Source: Owenia fusiformis (Eukaryota > Annelida > Polychaeta > Sabellida > Oweniidae). From it: DNA of 64,000 nt. Below are positions 1 to 11,600 of the stretch, piece by piece. A program made the position numbers and the translations under genes. Position 1 is the first letter of the stretch. Each line of letters opens with the position of its first letter. The notes beneath the pieces were generated by a model, which was not told the DNA's origin, searched no databases, and was given only the letters and a program-made list of their open reading frames with translations. The stretch lies in NCBI GenBank assembly GCA_903813345.2, contig CAIIXF020000001.1, positions 21,101,915 through 21,165,914 on the forward strand. Reading direction: 5' to 3'.

Positions 1-1015
1 TTCATTCATTATGGACATTTTTGAGACCGTATTCGTTTAGTATGGTTTGGAAAGCATCCAGTGATAGATATTTATTGGGAGGATGCATCTAATTACAAAA
101 TGCGTCATGTTTACAGCAGTTTAGTATAAGTATTCTATTATCGCTCACGGAAAATTCTTTGGAAATTAGATTTCTTCTGATATATTTGTCAATTCTTGGT
201 CATTCCTCAATATTTCTTGAAGTTTGTGAAGCGGGGATGGGCACTTATTAGAGGGTGGGTGCGGGCAGTAATTACAGAGAATACGGTAGTTCCCTTTTCA
301 TAATTTTATAATATGGGGTCTTTGGGAAATCTACTGACCTAGAAGTCACATTTTCGCAGAAAATTAAAATTTCAAAGTTGATAAACAATATTTGATACCA
401 CATTTCTAGATGAAATGTAGTGCATCTATTCTAAATATGGGTCTAATCTGTGCTCTATATTATTTTAAAAATCTGAAATGCTTTTTCAAAATCTCAGGGG
501 AACTCCCAGTTTTAATAGGGAGTTGGCAGTTGTGCAGTTAATGGTTTAATTAAGTGAAAGTCATTGATTTATAGTCAAAGGAGTTGGGTAAACAAGGCCA
601 TTTTAAGCCCCACCTTTTTTTCAATTTTTCTCTGTATTTTATTAATCTATATGATGTATGTGTTTCAAAGGTGTATGAAAATTTAGGTTGCGGTCATATT
701 TCCCAGGTCAAGGTCAAATGTAAAAATACATGATCTCCTACCAAAATATGCCTTTTTGATCAAAATATTACATTATCAGGAGGAATTTAGTCTCATAGAT
801 GTTGGAATTGCAATATATAGTGAATTGGCAATTTGCCAAAAATGAGATAATTAGTTTCGGCCTTCATCCTTAACACTGAAAGAGAACAAAAAATACCTAA
901 AACAGTACCTGGAAGCCTTAAACATATTTACTGGAACAAAAAGGGGTGAGAAAATTTATCAAAGCTGAAAACTGTTCTCTGATCGAATTTTCCATATACA
1001 GTATTGGTCCAATAT
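1..1015. other. Intergenic, no gene seen
   Basis: AT-rich sequence with frequent stops in all frames. I see no exon-like stretch, RNA gene or clear repeat boundary. It is probably old, decayed repeat DNA. Confidence 0.5.
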
Positions 1016-1640
1016 GACCCGAATGTTGGCCTTATATAATATGATGACAATCCCAGTCCAACATCAGGCCCATATCAACCCAAATTAAATAAAATATTCC
1101 TTAGCAATATCACCCGTGTAGAAAATAGAAATCCAATATCACCAAAATATGACCCAGATATTGGCCTTATATTATTCCAATAACAGTCCAATATCAACTC
1201 TCATTACCAAATATCATCCAAATATTCTGATTGCAATATACCCCAATCAAATATCACCAAAACATGACCCAAATATTGACTTAATATTAAAGCAATTTCA
1301 TCCAAATATCAATCGAATATCACCCAAATATGAGTCAGATATTCTCCACATATGATAGTAATATCAGCCAAATATCAATTATATGGCACTCCAATATGAC
1401 CTGTCTTTGTATTGGCCTCATATTATTCCAATAAAATGCCAATATCAACCCTCATATCTACACAATATCACCCAAATATTCTCATTGGAATAATACCATA
1501 ATATCAAACCAATATCACAAAAAATGGCCGAATATAATAGCAATTTCAGACAGATATCAATCCAGCGTCATCTCTATATCTCTATAACTCGATAACCCAT
1601 AGTATAATTAAAGCAATATCAGACCAATATCCGTCAAAAG
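1016..1640. repeat. Degenerate CCAATATCA-type minisatellite
   Basis: Variants of CCAATATCA, ACCCAAATAT and GGCCTTATATTATTCCAAT recur through this stretch. A longer block, a GACC..ATTGGCCT phrase followed by a CCAATATCAAC phrase, starts near 1016, 1150 and 1398, suggesting a larger unit of about 125 bp. The units are strongly diverged. The small open frame across it is a product of the repeat, not a gene. Confidence 0.6.
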
Positions 1641-1686
1641 CTCTGATATCAATCTGTTGTTGAATCTAGATGACAGTTATAACATA

Positions 1687-2180
1687 CTGTAAAACGGGTA
1701 TTGTTAGCGAGGGGTAATTGTTAGCGATTGTTAGCGATCGCTATAGTTTCGCTAAAAATTCAATTCGCTAAAATAAACCGGGGTTAAAATAAACCGGACG
1801 CTAAAATTAGCAAATTCCCGGGAAACTACATGAATACTAGTATTTAAGGAGCTTTTCGTTCAGCGCTCGACTTCCGGTTTGTAATTTGAAAAAGGTAAAT
1901 ATTTTTAAATCGTATGTTTATTTCAATATCTGAAGGATAAATAGCCATCCATCCAGTTTGGACCAATACCATGTGAGTTAGAAGTCTTACATTTTGATAA
2001 TTCCTCTGTCATGTCCGTTATTCATTCTTCTGCCATAAATGATAAAATTTCTAATGCATTTCGCATTTCATTTCATTTTTTAAAGATTAATCTTCATTTC
2101 GCTAAAATTTCCAGCGCTAAAACCCCCTAAAATTGAAAAATCGCTAAAATTTCTCGGTGTCAAAATTACCCGTTTTACAG
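1687..2180. mobile_element. MITE with perfect TIRs, TA target duplication
   Basis: CTGTAAAACGGGTA at the left end is matched by its exact reverse complement at the right end. Including the flanking AT the inverted match is 17 bp (1684-1700 and 2167-2183). TA dinucleotides flank both sides. The 494-bp interior has no coding capacity and carries repeated CGCTAAAAT phrases in both orientations. This fits a non-autonomous Tc1/mariner-like or other TA-targeting element; the superfamily is inference. Confidence 0.8.
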
Positions 2181-2699
2181 TATTGTTTGTACAACTTTGG
2201 CATTCTTTAGTCTTGAAGCTTAATTTTTGAAACTTTTCTCAATTATCTAGGAGAATTTATTTGCTAAGTAGAATGAATGACATCCGGCCATTTTGAATTA
2301 CCAACAAAAATGGCAGGCAAAATTTCCCATAAAATTCTAAAATTCACATAGAGCAAAACTAGTCTCCATCAAAACTATTATCTGTATGCAACTATATAAC
2401 ATTTATGAAAGTAAAGAAGCACTAATTAGAGTGGAGACTTGTTTTGCTCTATGTGAAAACACTCAAATGATTACTACCTCCAGTCAATAAAAGTGTCACC
2501 CAGACTTAGCATGAAATGTCCTTTCAAAGCTTTACTTACCTTTAAACAGTGCATATTGTTTAAATGAATGGTATATAATGAACAAACAAAAGTATGTTTA
2601 CATAATCCTGGACAGAAAAATCAAAAACATTCATTCAAAGCTCAGTAAATTGGGATTCATCGAGAGGGGTGAAAAATATCATAAATATTTGCCTTCTGA

Positions 2700-4117
2700 C
2701 CCCTACCCTCTTTAAAGGTTTCCAACTTCAGTGTTAAACATCTGAGAAGCAATTTCAATTCTCTGAATTATATTCTTTCATGATATCTTTCAGTACCACT
2801 GGTCAGTCTAAAGAAAACATTAACAGCTGTTACCTCATTTATTAAAACAATGGACAAAAATCTATTAATAGTTGGTTTCCATTTGCTTAGATTTGCCAAA
2901 TCAAAACTCCATTTTGAAGAGTTTCAGCTGATTGAAACACATTGTTTTTGTCTGTTCTTTTGGAAGATGTTGGTAACAGCCATTGATATCTCCAGTTATT
3001 GACCAATGATAATGAAAGAATGTGGATACTGACCAAAATTTCCTATGAAATAAACATGTAACTGTTAGGTGTCTTATGACTTTTTGAACTGATAACCTTA
3101 TAAGGTGAGGGATGTATTTAAAATGGCACGGCACCACCAACGTGCAATAGTCGTTTTGCTATAAAACAAGTAAAGGATGTCTGCATGATTTGAGTACTAA
3201 TAGATGATGTTTTCAAAAAATATTATAATTTTGAAAAAACAGCAATTGCATTCATTTTGTGATGATGTCATCAATTAATATTTCTAATAGGTTGTGTTCA
3301 CTGTTTCATTTATAGCAAAAAGATTGAATTTTGAGGTTGGTGACATTGCGCCTTTTTAGCTTACATGTTTAAATAGATCTCACACCTTGGAATCTTATCA
3401 CTTCAAAAAACTAAAAGATTTTACCATATAGTCCTATTCATTAAACGATATACAAAACTTTTTTGACAAAAATTAATTTGAGTTTATTTCTAAATGTGAA
3501 ATTATAAGATTCATTATTTGAGAATATGACTATATCGAACTTTGAGAAGCAATTTCAATTGTCTGAATTATATTCTTTTATAAGTCTTTAATGGCTTTCT
3601 AATCTCTGGTTTGTCTAAGTAAACATGAACAGTTGTAACCTCATCTATTAAAAGAAAGGACACGAACCTATGATTTAATATTTAGTTTCCATTGAACATT
3701 TTTCAAGAGAGGTTTCACATTCAAATTCCAGCCATGTTGGTGTCATGTAATTGAAACTCTGCTACCATAGAAAGGCTTCTCAAACTTATATTGCAGTCAT
3801 ATGAAAGTTTATTTCACTTAGGGTTCAGTGACATAAACTGCATGATTCAGTTACTAAATTGTCTTGTAATTGATGTCACCATAACTCAAGGGAAGGAATC
3901 TTTTGTATGATTTTGGCATCCGGACCCAATATAAGAAGCATTTCAAGGTGACATTGTTTTAAACACATATGTCTAATATGGTTAGATTTGCCATATCAAA
4001 ACTCCAATTTGAAGAGGTTTTAACTGCTGGAATAAAAAAATTGAAATAATTGATTTTTGTCTACCTTTGAAAGATGTTGGTTAGTCATTGATGTATCAAG
4101 TTATTGACCAGTGCTTA
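2700..4117. repeat. Old ~0.7-kb duplicated sequence, copies 1 and 2
   Basis: Phrases near 2751 (GAGAAGCAATTTCAATT), 2820-2890 and 2996-3060 recur near 3542, 3610-3680 and 4020-4110. A third partial copy lies at 7493-8170. The sequence is non-coding and AT-rich. The second copy is interrupted at about 4118 by the TIR element that follows. Confidence 0.55.
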
Positions 4118-6890
4118 TTATGTCCCCACCACATAGTGTGGGGCCATATCGTTGGTTTAGGCATGTCCGTCTGTCTGTACGTTCAACAGTTTTCTCCAAA
4201 ACCGCTACAGATATCATCTTAAAATTTACCGGGGTAACTTTTGGGTACATACAGATCTGGTAGAAAAAATTTCGACTTGATACATACTTCTGTATCATCT
4301 TCAACTCACTTCATTCTAGATCTGATAAGATTTTGGACATGTTGGCTCAGTCATGGCAGCCATTTTGAATGTCTTAAGAAAAGTCAGTGAGTGATAATAC
4401 TTGGTACCATATCAATATGGTGTTTTTGAGTTTTCATTATTTAGTAGCTTCATAAATAATTCCAGGTATCTTGCATTGTAAAAGCCCATGTCACTTTTGA
4501 CATTAGTTGTATACGATGATTTTGTCAGAAAAAATTGGCAAAAATTTATATCTGCTTTTTTATTGGTGGCCATTTTTGGATTTTCTGTTGTAGAATTTTG
4601 TCTGTAAAGTCTTGTCAACATGTTTCCAGGCTAACCGTTTCATGGATCAATTTCAAGTTTTCAGGGATGATTCTTAGTGTGCAAATCACGAATAGATTAG
4701 TTTTTGGGCATTCTGCATAAACGTTAAGGCGGCTATTTTGGATTTTTCTTCATAAAATCTTGTATGTCAAGTCTTGTGTACACATTTCCAGGCGAAACAT
4801 TTTATGGATCGATTTCAAATTTTCAGGGATGATTCCTTGAATGAAACTCTTGACCTAATTATCCCATTGAATAAAGTTCGGAGGGATATAGGGAACGCCT
4901 CCGTCTGTCTGTCCGTACGTACGTACGTCTGTCCATCCGTCCGTCCGGGCAATAACTCAAATACCATTGGCCCGATTTTGTTCATATTTTGTACACATAC
5001 GCCCTATGGGGGTAGAAGTTCTGCTCGAAAGCCGATTTTCAAAATGCCGCTCGTTTCAAAATGCCGCTCGTTCAAAATGGCGGCCATTTTAGTGATGAAT
5101 TTACAGTAATTTAGGTACAATATGTTAATGTTAACATATGTACAATATGTTAACTGTATTAGCAATGTGTTTTAAATGTAAAGAAGTTATATAAGACATA
5201 ATAAATCTAAAAATGTAGATATTTAAGAAACATTTGGCAGCCATCTTGAAAAATGGCGGCTTTTACATGCTATTTTACGATTTTTGCTGTAACTTGAAAA
5301 GTAGTGGTGCGATTTTATTCATATTTGATATGTGAATACTCCTAAGCATAGCACACTTTTTATGACACTTTGGCTAGAAGCCGGCTATTTTGAAAATAAA
5401 CGCCATTTTTATGTGGGTTATTTTACGTTTTTTACTATAACTCACAAAGTTATAGAGCGATTTTGTTCATATTTGATATGTAAATATTCATAAGCATGGC
5501 ACACTGTTTTATGACACTTTGGCTAGAAGGTGGCCATTTTTACGTGTGTTATTTTACATTTTTTACTATAACTCAAAAAAAGTAATAGAGCGATTTTGTT
5601 CATATTTGATATGTGAATACTCATAAGCATGGCACACTGTTTAATGAAACTTTGGCTAGAAGGTGGCCATTTTGAAAATGGTGGCCATTTTTAAGCATGT
5701 GTTATTTTTACAAATTTTGCTATATCTGATAACGTAGTAGAAGGATTTTGTAAAAATGACAGCCTTGGCTGTTTGATGGGATTTGCTACGCTTTGCTGTT
5801 ATCTAGTTAGTTTTTGAGCATTCTTGGTAAATGTTAAGGTGGCCATTTTGGATTTTCTGTCCTAAAATATTGTCTGTAAAGTCATGTCTACTACGCATTT
5901 CCAGGCGAATTGTTTGACGGATTGATTTCAAATTTTAAGGGATGATTCTTTATATGATAATCTCGAACTGATTAGCTTTTGGGCATTCTTGGAAAATATC
6001 TGGGCCACCATTTTGCATTTTCATCCTAAAATTTGTCTGTAAAGTCTTGTGTACGTGTTTTAAGGCGAACTGTTTGGCAGATCAATTTCAAATTTACAGG
6101 GATGATTCTTAGTATGCTAATCCCGAAGTGATCAGTTTTTGGGCATTTTGCGTAAATGTTAAGGTGACCATTATGGATTCTTCATCCTAAAATCTTGTAT
6201 GTAAAGTCTTGTTTATGCCTTTCCAGGCGAAATGTTTTTTGTATCAATTTCAATTTTTTGTATGGAAATCTTGACCTGATTCGTTTTTGAGTATTCTGGG
6301 TAAATGTTAAGGTGGTCATTTTGGATTTTCCATCCTAGAATCTTGTCTGTAAAGTCTTGTCTATGCATTTCCAGGCGAACTGTTTGATGGATCGATTTTA
6401 AATTTTCAGGGATGATACGTTGTATGCAGATCTCTGATTACTTTTTGGGCATTCTGGGTAACTGTTAAGGTCGCCATTATGGATTTTTCATCCTAAAATC
6501 TTGTCTGTAAAGTCTTGTCTACTCATTTCCGGATGTAGTTTTTTTACTGATCAATTTCAAATTTTCAGGGAAGATTCTTTGTATGAAAATCTTGACCTGA
6601 TTAGTTTTTGAGCATTCTGGGTAAATGTTAATGTGGTCATTTTGGATTTTCCAACCAAAAGTCTTGTCTGTAAAGTCTTTTGAAGAACTGTTTCATGGAT
6701 TGATTTCAAATTTTCAGGGATGATTCTTAATATATGATAATCTTGAATTGATTAGCTTTCGGGCATTCTGGGGAAATATCAAGACTGTCATTTTGGATTT
6801 TTTATCTTAAAACTTTGTCTTTTTAACTGATTAAGGTTAGCCATTCAGGATGAAAAAAATCTATTGGGAATACCCATTGGTGGGGACATG
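4118..6890 (+). mobile_element. TIR element ATGTCCCCACCA with internal 162-bp repeats
   Basis: The left end reads TATGTCCCCACCACATAGTG and the right end near 6880 reads TGGTGGGGACATG, so the termini are inverted repeats of about 12 bp. The interior is a tandem array of roughly 162-bp units, each carrying GGCCATTTTGGATTTTC, TGTAAAGTCTTGTCTA, a CAGGCGAACTGTTT motif and TTTCAGGGATGATTCTT. A related copy lies in reverse orientation at 50588-52510. No transposase is visible, so the element is non-autonomous. A different repeat is nested at about 4860-5815. Confidence 0.65.
4860..5815 (+). repeat. Nested GTCCGTCCGT/CGATTTTGTTCATATTT repeat
   Basis: The 162-bp array is interrupted here by unrelated sequence. 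It starts with a GTCTGTCCGTACGTACG-rich stretch and contains three tandem units of about 130-150 bp. Each unit has a GATTTTGTTCATATTTGATATG phrase (5311, 5459, 5592) and a GGCACACTGTTT..ATGACACTTTGGCTAGAAG phrase. I see no coding capacity. It appears to be an element inserted into the older TIR element. Confidence 0.55.
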
Positions 6891-6922
6891 TTGTACACAT
6901 TTGTGTCCTTGTAAAAGTATGT

Positions 6923-7490
6923 ACAGGGTGTTTCATATGTATGCACCCCCTCTAAACTCATACATGTAGCATTACCACCCTATCATGTTATATATCATTT
7001 TGTTTGTTATGAAAAGTTACATAAGATTGCAAAGTTTCACAATCAAGTGGTGTCGCTGGAAAAAGATATAGTGTGTACAATGTATCAAAGTATGGGTACA
7101 TGGTCCTTTATGAGCATTATTGGACCCAGTTCTGTGATCTGTTCACTTTGTCCATTACCCATTTTTAATGAAAAAGGTGGAACCATGGTCCCTGGCTTCC
7201 CTATTAGCCACTCTATGAATCCTGTCTATATATCTTTGTGAATAACTGTCACAGACATGTGGACTGAACACTGTCATGATGGTAACAGCTAGAAATGTGC
7301 TATACGGAAACTAAATTTTTCCCGTACCTACATCCTTTGATACATTCTTTTTTTCAAGGACACCCCTGGATTCTGAAACTTTGCAATCTTATGTAACTTT
7401 CAATTGAGAATCAAGTGATATATAACATGATATGGTGACAATGCTATATATATGATTTTAGAGGGGGTTGTATACATATGAAATACTCTG
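6923..7490. mobile_element. MITE with ~115-bp TIRs, TA-flanked
   Basis: CAGGGTGTTTCATATGTATG at the left is mirrored by CATACATATGAAATACTCTG-like sequence at the right. The inverted match runs about 115 bp and includes a CATAAGATTGCAAAGTTTCA block near 7020 and its complement near 7372. TA lies on both sides. The middle 330 bp holds only a meaningless short open frame. This fits a Tc1/mariner-derived MITE. Confidence 0.75.
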
Positions 7491-7492
7491 TA

Positions 7493-8524
7493 GATACTGA
7501 CCAAAATTTCTGATTAAATAAACATAGCCAGCTATCGGAAATTAGTGAGAGGGAAGTAGATGATTTCTGCTAGAAACTGAATTAATCTGCAAGAATTATT
7601 TTTTCAACAGAAAGTGTATAAATAAAACACTAAATGAATAGGTACAAGAAGTGGTGCACTATGATTTTTTAACTGATTATCTTCGCAAGTGAGAGATCTA
7701 TTTACAAAGGCGTGATATTACTAGTGTGCAAAAATCCTTTTGCTTTAAAATAAGTAGCCTATTGGACATCTACAGGACATGTTTTAAAAACTAATAGATG
7801 TCGTTATCATCAGTAAATGAATGCCATTACTGTTTGTAAATTTGTTCAAAATGTAATAGTGAGTAATGCGGGAGAGTAATTTTAGTTTACTCCCCTCCCC
7901 TTTCAATCACTGTTCGATTTTAATTTTTTTATAATATATTCTGACTAATTTTGATAAAACAGCAATGGCATTCATTTTGCGATGATGATGTCATCTATTG
8001 TATTTAGAACTCATCTTGTAGACATCCACTGCTTGATTTATAACAAAACGATTGATTTCTGCATGTTGGTGATGTTGCGCCTTTTTTAAAATATATCTCA
8101 CACCTTAGAATCTTATCAGCTCAAAGAACGTAAAACACCTTACTGATTTTACCATATTGTGTACCTATTCATTCAGCAATTTATTTGTAAACTTTCTGGT
8201 GAAAAGGTAAATCTTGCAGATTTGTTTAATTTTCTGGCATTGCCCCTTCAACCATTTTTGATTACTGGGTGTGATAAAGGGGAAAATATACAAACTGACA
8301 CAGATTTTTTTCTGTTTTTCAGTTGTCAAGGGAAGGGCATCTGAGGCATTGATGATCGCAAAGTTTATATGCATATACCTTGCGTTCGTAGTCTCGATCA
8401 TATATGCATCTGATTTGCGATCTTTCCTACACTTGTTCGTAGCAATTCAGTCTGAACAGAACAACTGTACTTGAAATACTGAGTGTACTTTGAGTATTTC
8501 CCGTAGAATTGTGAAGCAGTGCAC
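7493..8524. other. Third copy of the ~0.7-kb repeat, then non-coding
   Basis: 7493-8170 resembles 3030-3420, sharing the GATACTGACCAAAATTTC phrase, a GACAAAACAGCAATGGCATTCATTTTG-type block and TGGTGATGTTGCGCCTTTTT. It resumes the copy that was interrupted at about 4118. 8171-8524 has only overlapping short open frames on both strands and nothing I recognise. It may belong to the 5' part of the Helentron that follows. Confidence 0.45.
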
Positions 8525-8625
8525 AAATGACGGATTGTCAGAACAGAAAAATTATAGAATTGTGAACAGAATAAATGACGGATTGTCAGAACAGAAAAAT
8601 TATAGAATTGTGAACAGAGATTTTG
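8525..8625 (+). repeat. 48-bp direct repeat upstream of the Helentron ORF
   Basis: AAATGACGGATTGTCAGAAC begins at 8525 and again at 8573, and the following ~28 bases match. There are two adjacent copies with a partial third start, ending about 45 bp before the Helentron start codon. It may lie in the element's 5' leader; I see no promoter motif. Confidence 0.6.
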
Positions 8626-8669
8626 AGAACAAAAAAACTGATAGTGCATAAACATTGTAAATCACAAAT

Positions 8670-11600
8670 ATGAGGGGAAGTGCTGCCGAAATTTTTCAAA
8701 GTGACCTTAGAAACATAAATTTGAGCGAAAGTGCTGTCGAAATTTTTCAAAGTAATCTTAGAAACATGGATGAACTATGTAAAATCAATGAAAGGCCTAC
8801 ACCCTTGTGTCAAAATAAGTGTTTGCTCTCTGATACTGCATTCATATGTTCAAATAGTCATATGTATGAAAATCTTGCTGCCATATCATACGCTACTGGT
8901 TCTCCACTTGCAAAACACAACATTGTTCTAACCGAACCTATACCTGATTCTGATATTCCTGATAAGGCGAGACTATTATTACCAGGTAAAATGTCTAAAT
9001 CTTTGAAGAAGAGTCTCAGACGATTGACAAAAACAACCAATCAACCGAGTGTGAAATCCCATGGTACTACTGAAAGTGAAGTCAATTGTGATTTACTGAA
9101 AAGCAATGTCAACATTTTGGATGATATCAAATCTCTCATTGATGAAAACAATACAGTCCTTGGATCAATCTCAAAAATGAACAAGTTTTATGTCAATAAG
9201 ATTAGGGGTCAGGAAAAAGCCACCGCAAAGAAATTGAAATCAAACTTGACAAAATCATTGAAAAGACGACGTAATCAGGTAATGGTGCATTCTAGTATTA
9301 AGACCGTATCTAAACAATCCAGTCGTAAACTTGGAAGGAAAAATCACAAATTAATTTCAAAAAAATATAAACATGTGTATGCTGAAAACCTTACAGAACC
9401 AATGTCAAAGAAAGATGAAGTAAAACAACATCATGTCTTAGAGCAGTACTTATCAGACAATTCTTTACGTGTACCAACTATCAATATGGAAACCAAGGAT
9501 TCGAATGATGACACTGAAATTAAATATAAAAGCTTTTCAACAAGAAAAGAACTGAAAAGAGCAAAATATCTGAGTCGTGAATCAAATTTTACCAATAAAA
9601 CAACATCCGAAAACATGCAAGAGACAGAAAATGAGAATCCATACTTCTTAAAAGTAGTCGATGAAATGGAAGATATTTTTAACGATGATTGCCCAAGAGT
9701 GCCACCCATGAAAGTTGTTTTTGAAAGTGATGAAGAACTTGAAAACACTGAAATTGCAGACTCTCAAACTGGTGGTTACAAGCCTGAACACCCTAGACAT
9801 GAATTGAAACATAAATCAAGTGAGAATTCTGATGATATAACAATAATTCAGTCAAAGAAAAGTGGCCCTGTTGGAAATTTCACTCCTTTACAGAATATGG
9901 AAAAACTACAGTTGTGTAACCTTCACAATTTGAAATATTTCACCAAAACCAATGATCCTATACATATTGATGTTGAAATTCGAGACATGAAGCCTAAACA
10001 AGAATGCCTAAAGCGAATAACTGGTGATGGCAACTGTTTATTCAGAGCTATATCTTATTGCATCACGAATGATGAGTCCAATCACAGAGCGATACGGCAG
10101 AGAATAGTGGCACATAGAAATGATCAGAATTGCCAAGAATACATCCAGAAAACCAGAGGCTTGTCTCACCAAGAATTGGAATTACATATTAAATCAACAA
10201 ATATGAACAGATCTTCTGTGTGGGGAACTGACATCGAAATAGCTGCCGCCTGTCATTTATTCCAAATGAAAATAATAACCTATGATAGAATGAACAGCTG
10301 GTCAGTATTTGGCAGAGAGTTTGAAAACAGATGTATATATCTAGATCACTCAACTCAAAACCATTATGATGTCATTACTGATGTGATAGGCACAGAGATA
10401 CTGAAAGTCCATGATATAGTACAGGGAACTATGGCCCAGAATGATGATGTATTTGAGGATATAGGTGGAGGCAAACAATGTTTCGCAAATTCTTTGACTT
10501 ATTTAATGATGTCAGAAAGTGAGGCATATCGCCATATCGATGCTCCATTCATTGACGACGTTCTATACAGAGGCAATGTTCTTTACACAAAAATAATAAC
10601 GGAAAATCCAACTCCCACTGGCTACCTCAGTATATATGATATTCCAGAAACTGTTAGTTGCAATGATAAGACATTCACATACAGATCTACTCCAATACAA
10701 GGACAATTGGAATATTGGAACTACGATGAAGATGAACATGGGTTGACAATACACGAAGCTATAGACCAAGCTCTCACTGATCATGACTCTTGTCTAGTAA
10801 CATTCCTTAATACAACAATGTGTGTCACAAAAAGAAAGAAGGGAGACACCACCATGTATTATTCATTCGATCCTCACTGTAGAGATAAACAGGGCAGAAT
10901 TCATGAATTTGGAAAAGCAACTGTTCATAAGTCAAACGTTTTGGAAACCATCACCATGTTAATATGGAACACAGCTGAGTCCTTAGCAGAATGCATTCAA
11001 CTCAGAGCAGATACAAAAAACGTTTTTATTGTTGACGCTATAATGCTTTATGAATGTAAAGCTGTGAAACAGTCTACTTTATCGAGCAAGATTAAATGTC
11101 GAAATGATCCAGGAAAGAATGAACCTGAAGAAATGAAGAAATTTGATTGCAAAGTTAAATCAAAATCGACAAAAAGGAAACTAAATTTTTCTGAGAAGTT
11201 ATCAAGTGAAAGTGATTTATTAGGAAAATGCAGTCAAAATGAGCAATTGGGTGAATCAGTGAAGAAAAGGCCATGTAAAGAAAATATGAACATAAATCCA
11301 AAAATAATTAAAGAAGATGATGATGTGATGAATGTACCAGGTAGTGAGAAAGAAATTTCTATTGGATACTTTATTCCTCTCAACAAGACACAAAAAATAG
11401 AGATTGCTAAACAATTTAAATTGAAGCGTAGAGAAATGCGTGCTGATGCCAAACAAGATATCGAAATACTCCACTCTTTTCCGAAACAGAAATCTTTGAA
11501 AAAAGTTAAAGATGATGGAGACTGCCTTTTTAGAGCCATTTCATATTCCATGACTAATACAGAAGATAATCACAAACAAATTAGGCAACTTATTGTTGAT

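Noticed and set aside
7047-7241. 64-residue open frame as a small gene
   Set aside because: It lies in the middle of a TIR MITE and has no recognisable feature.
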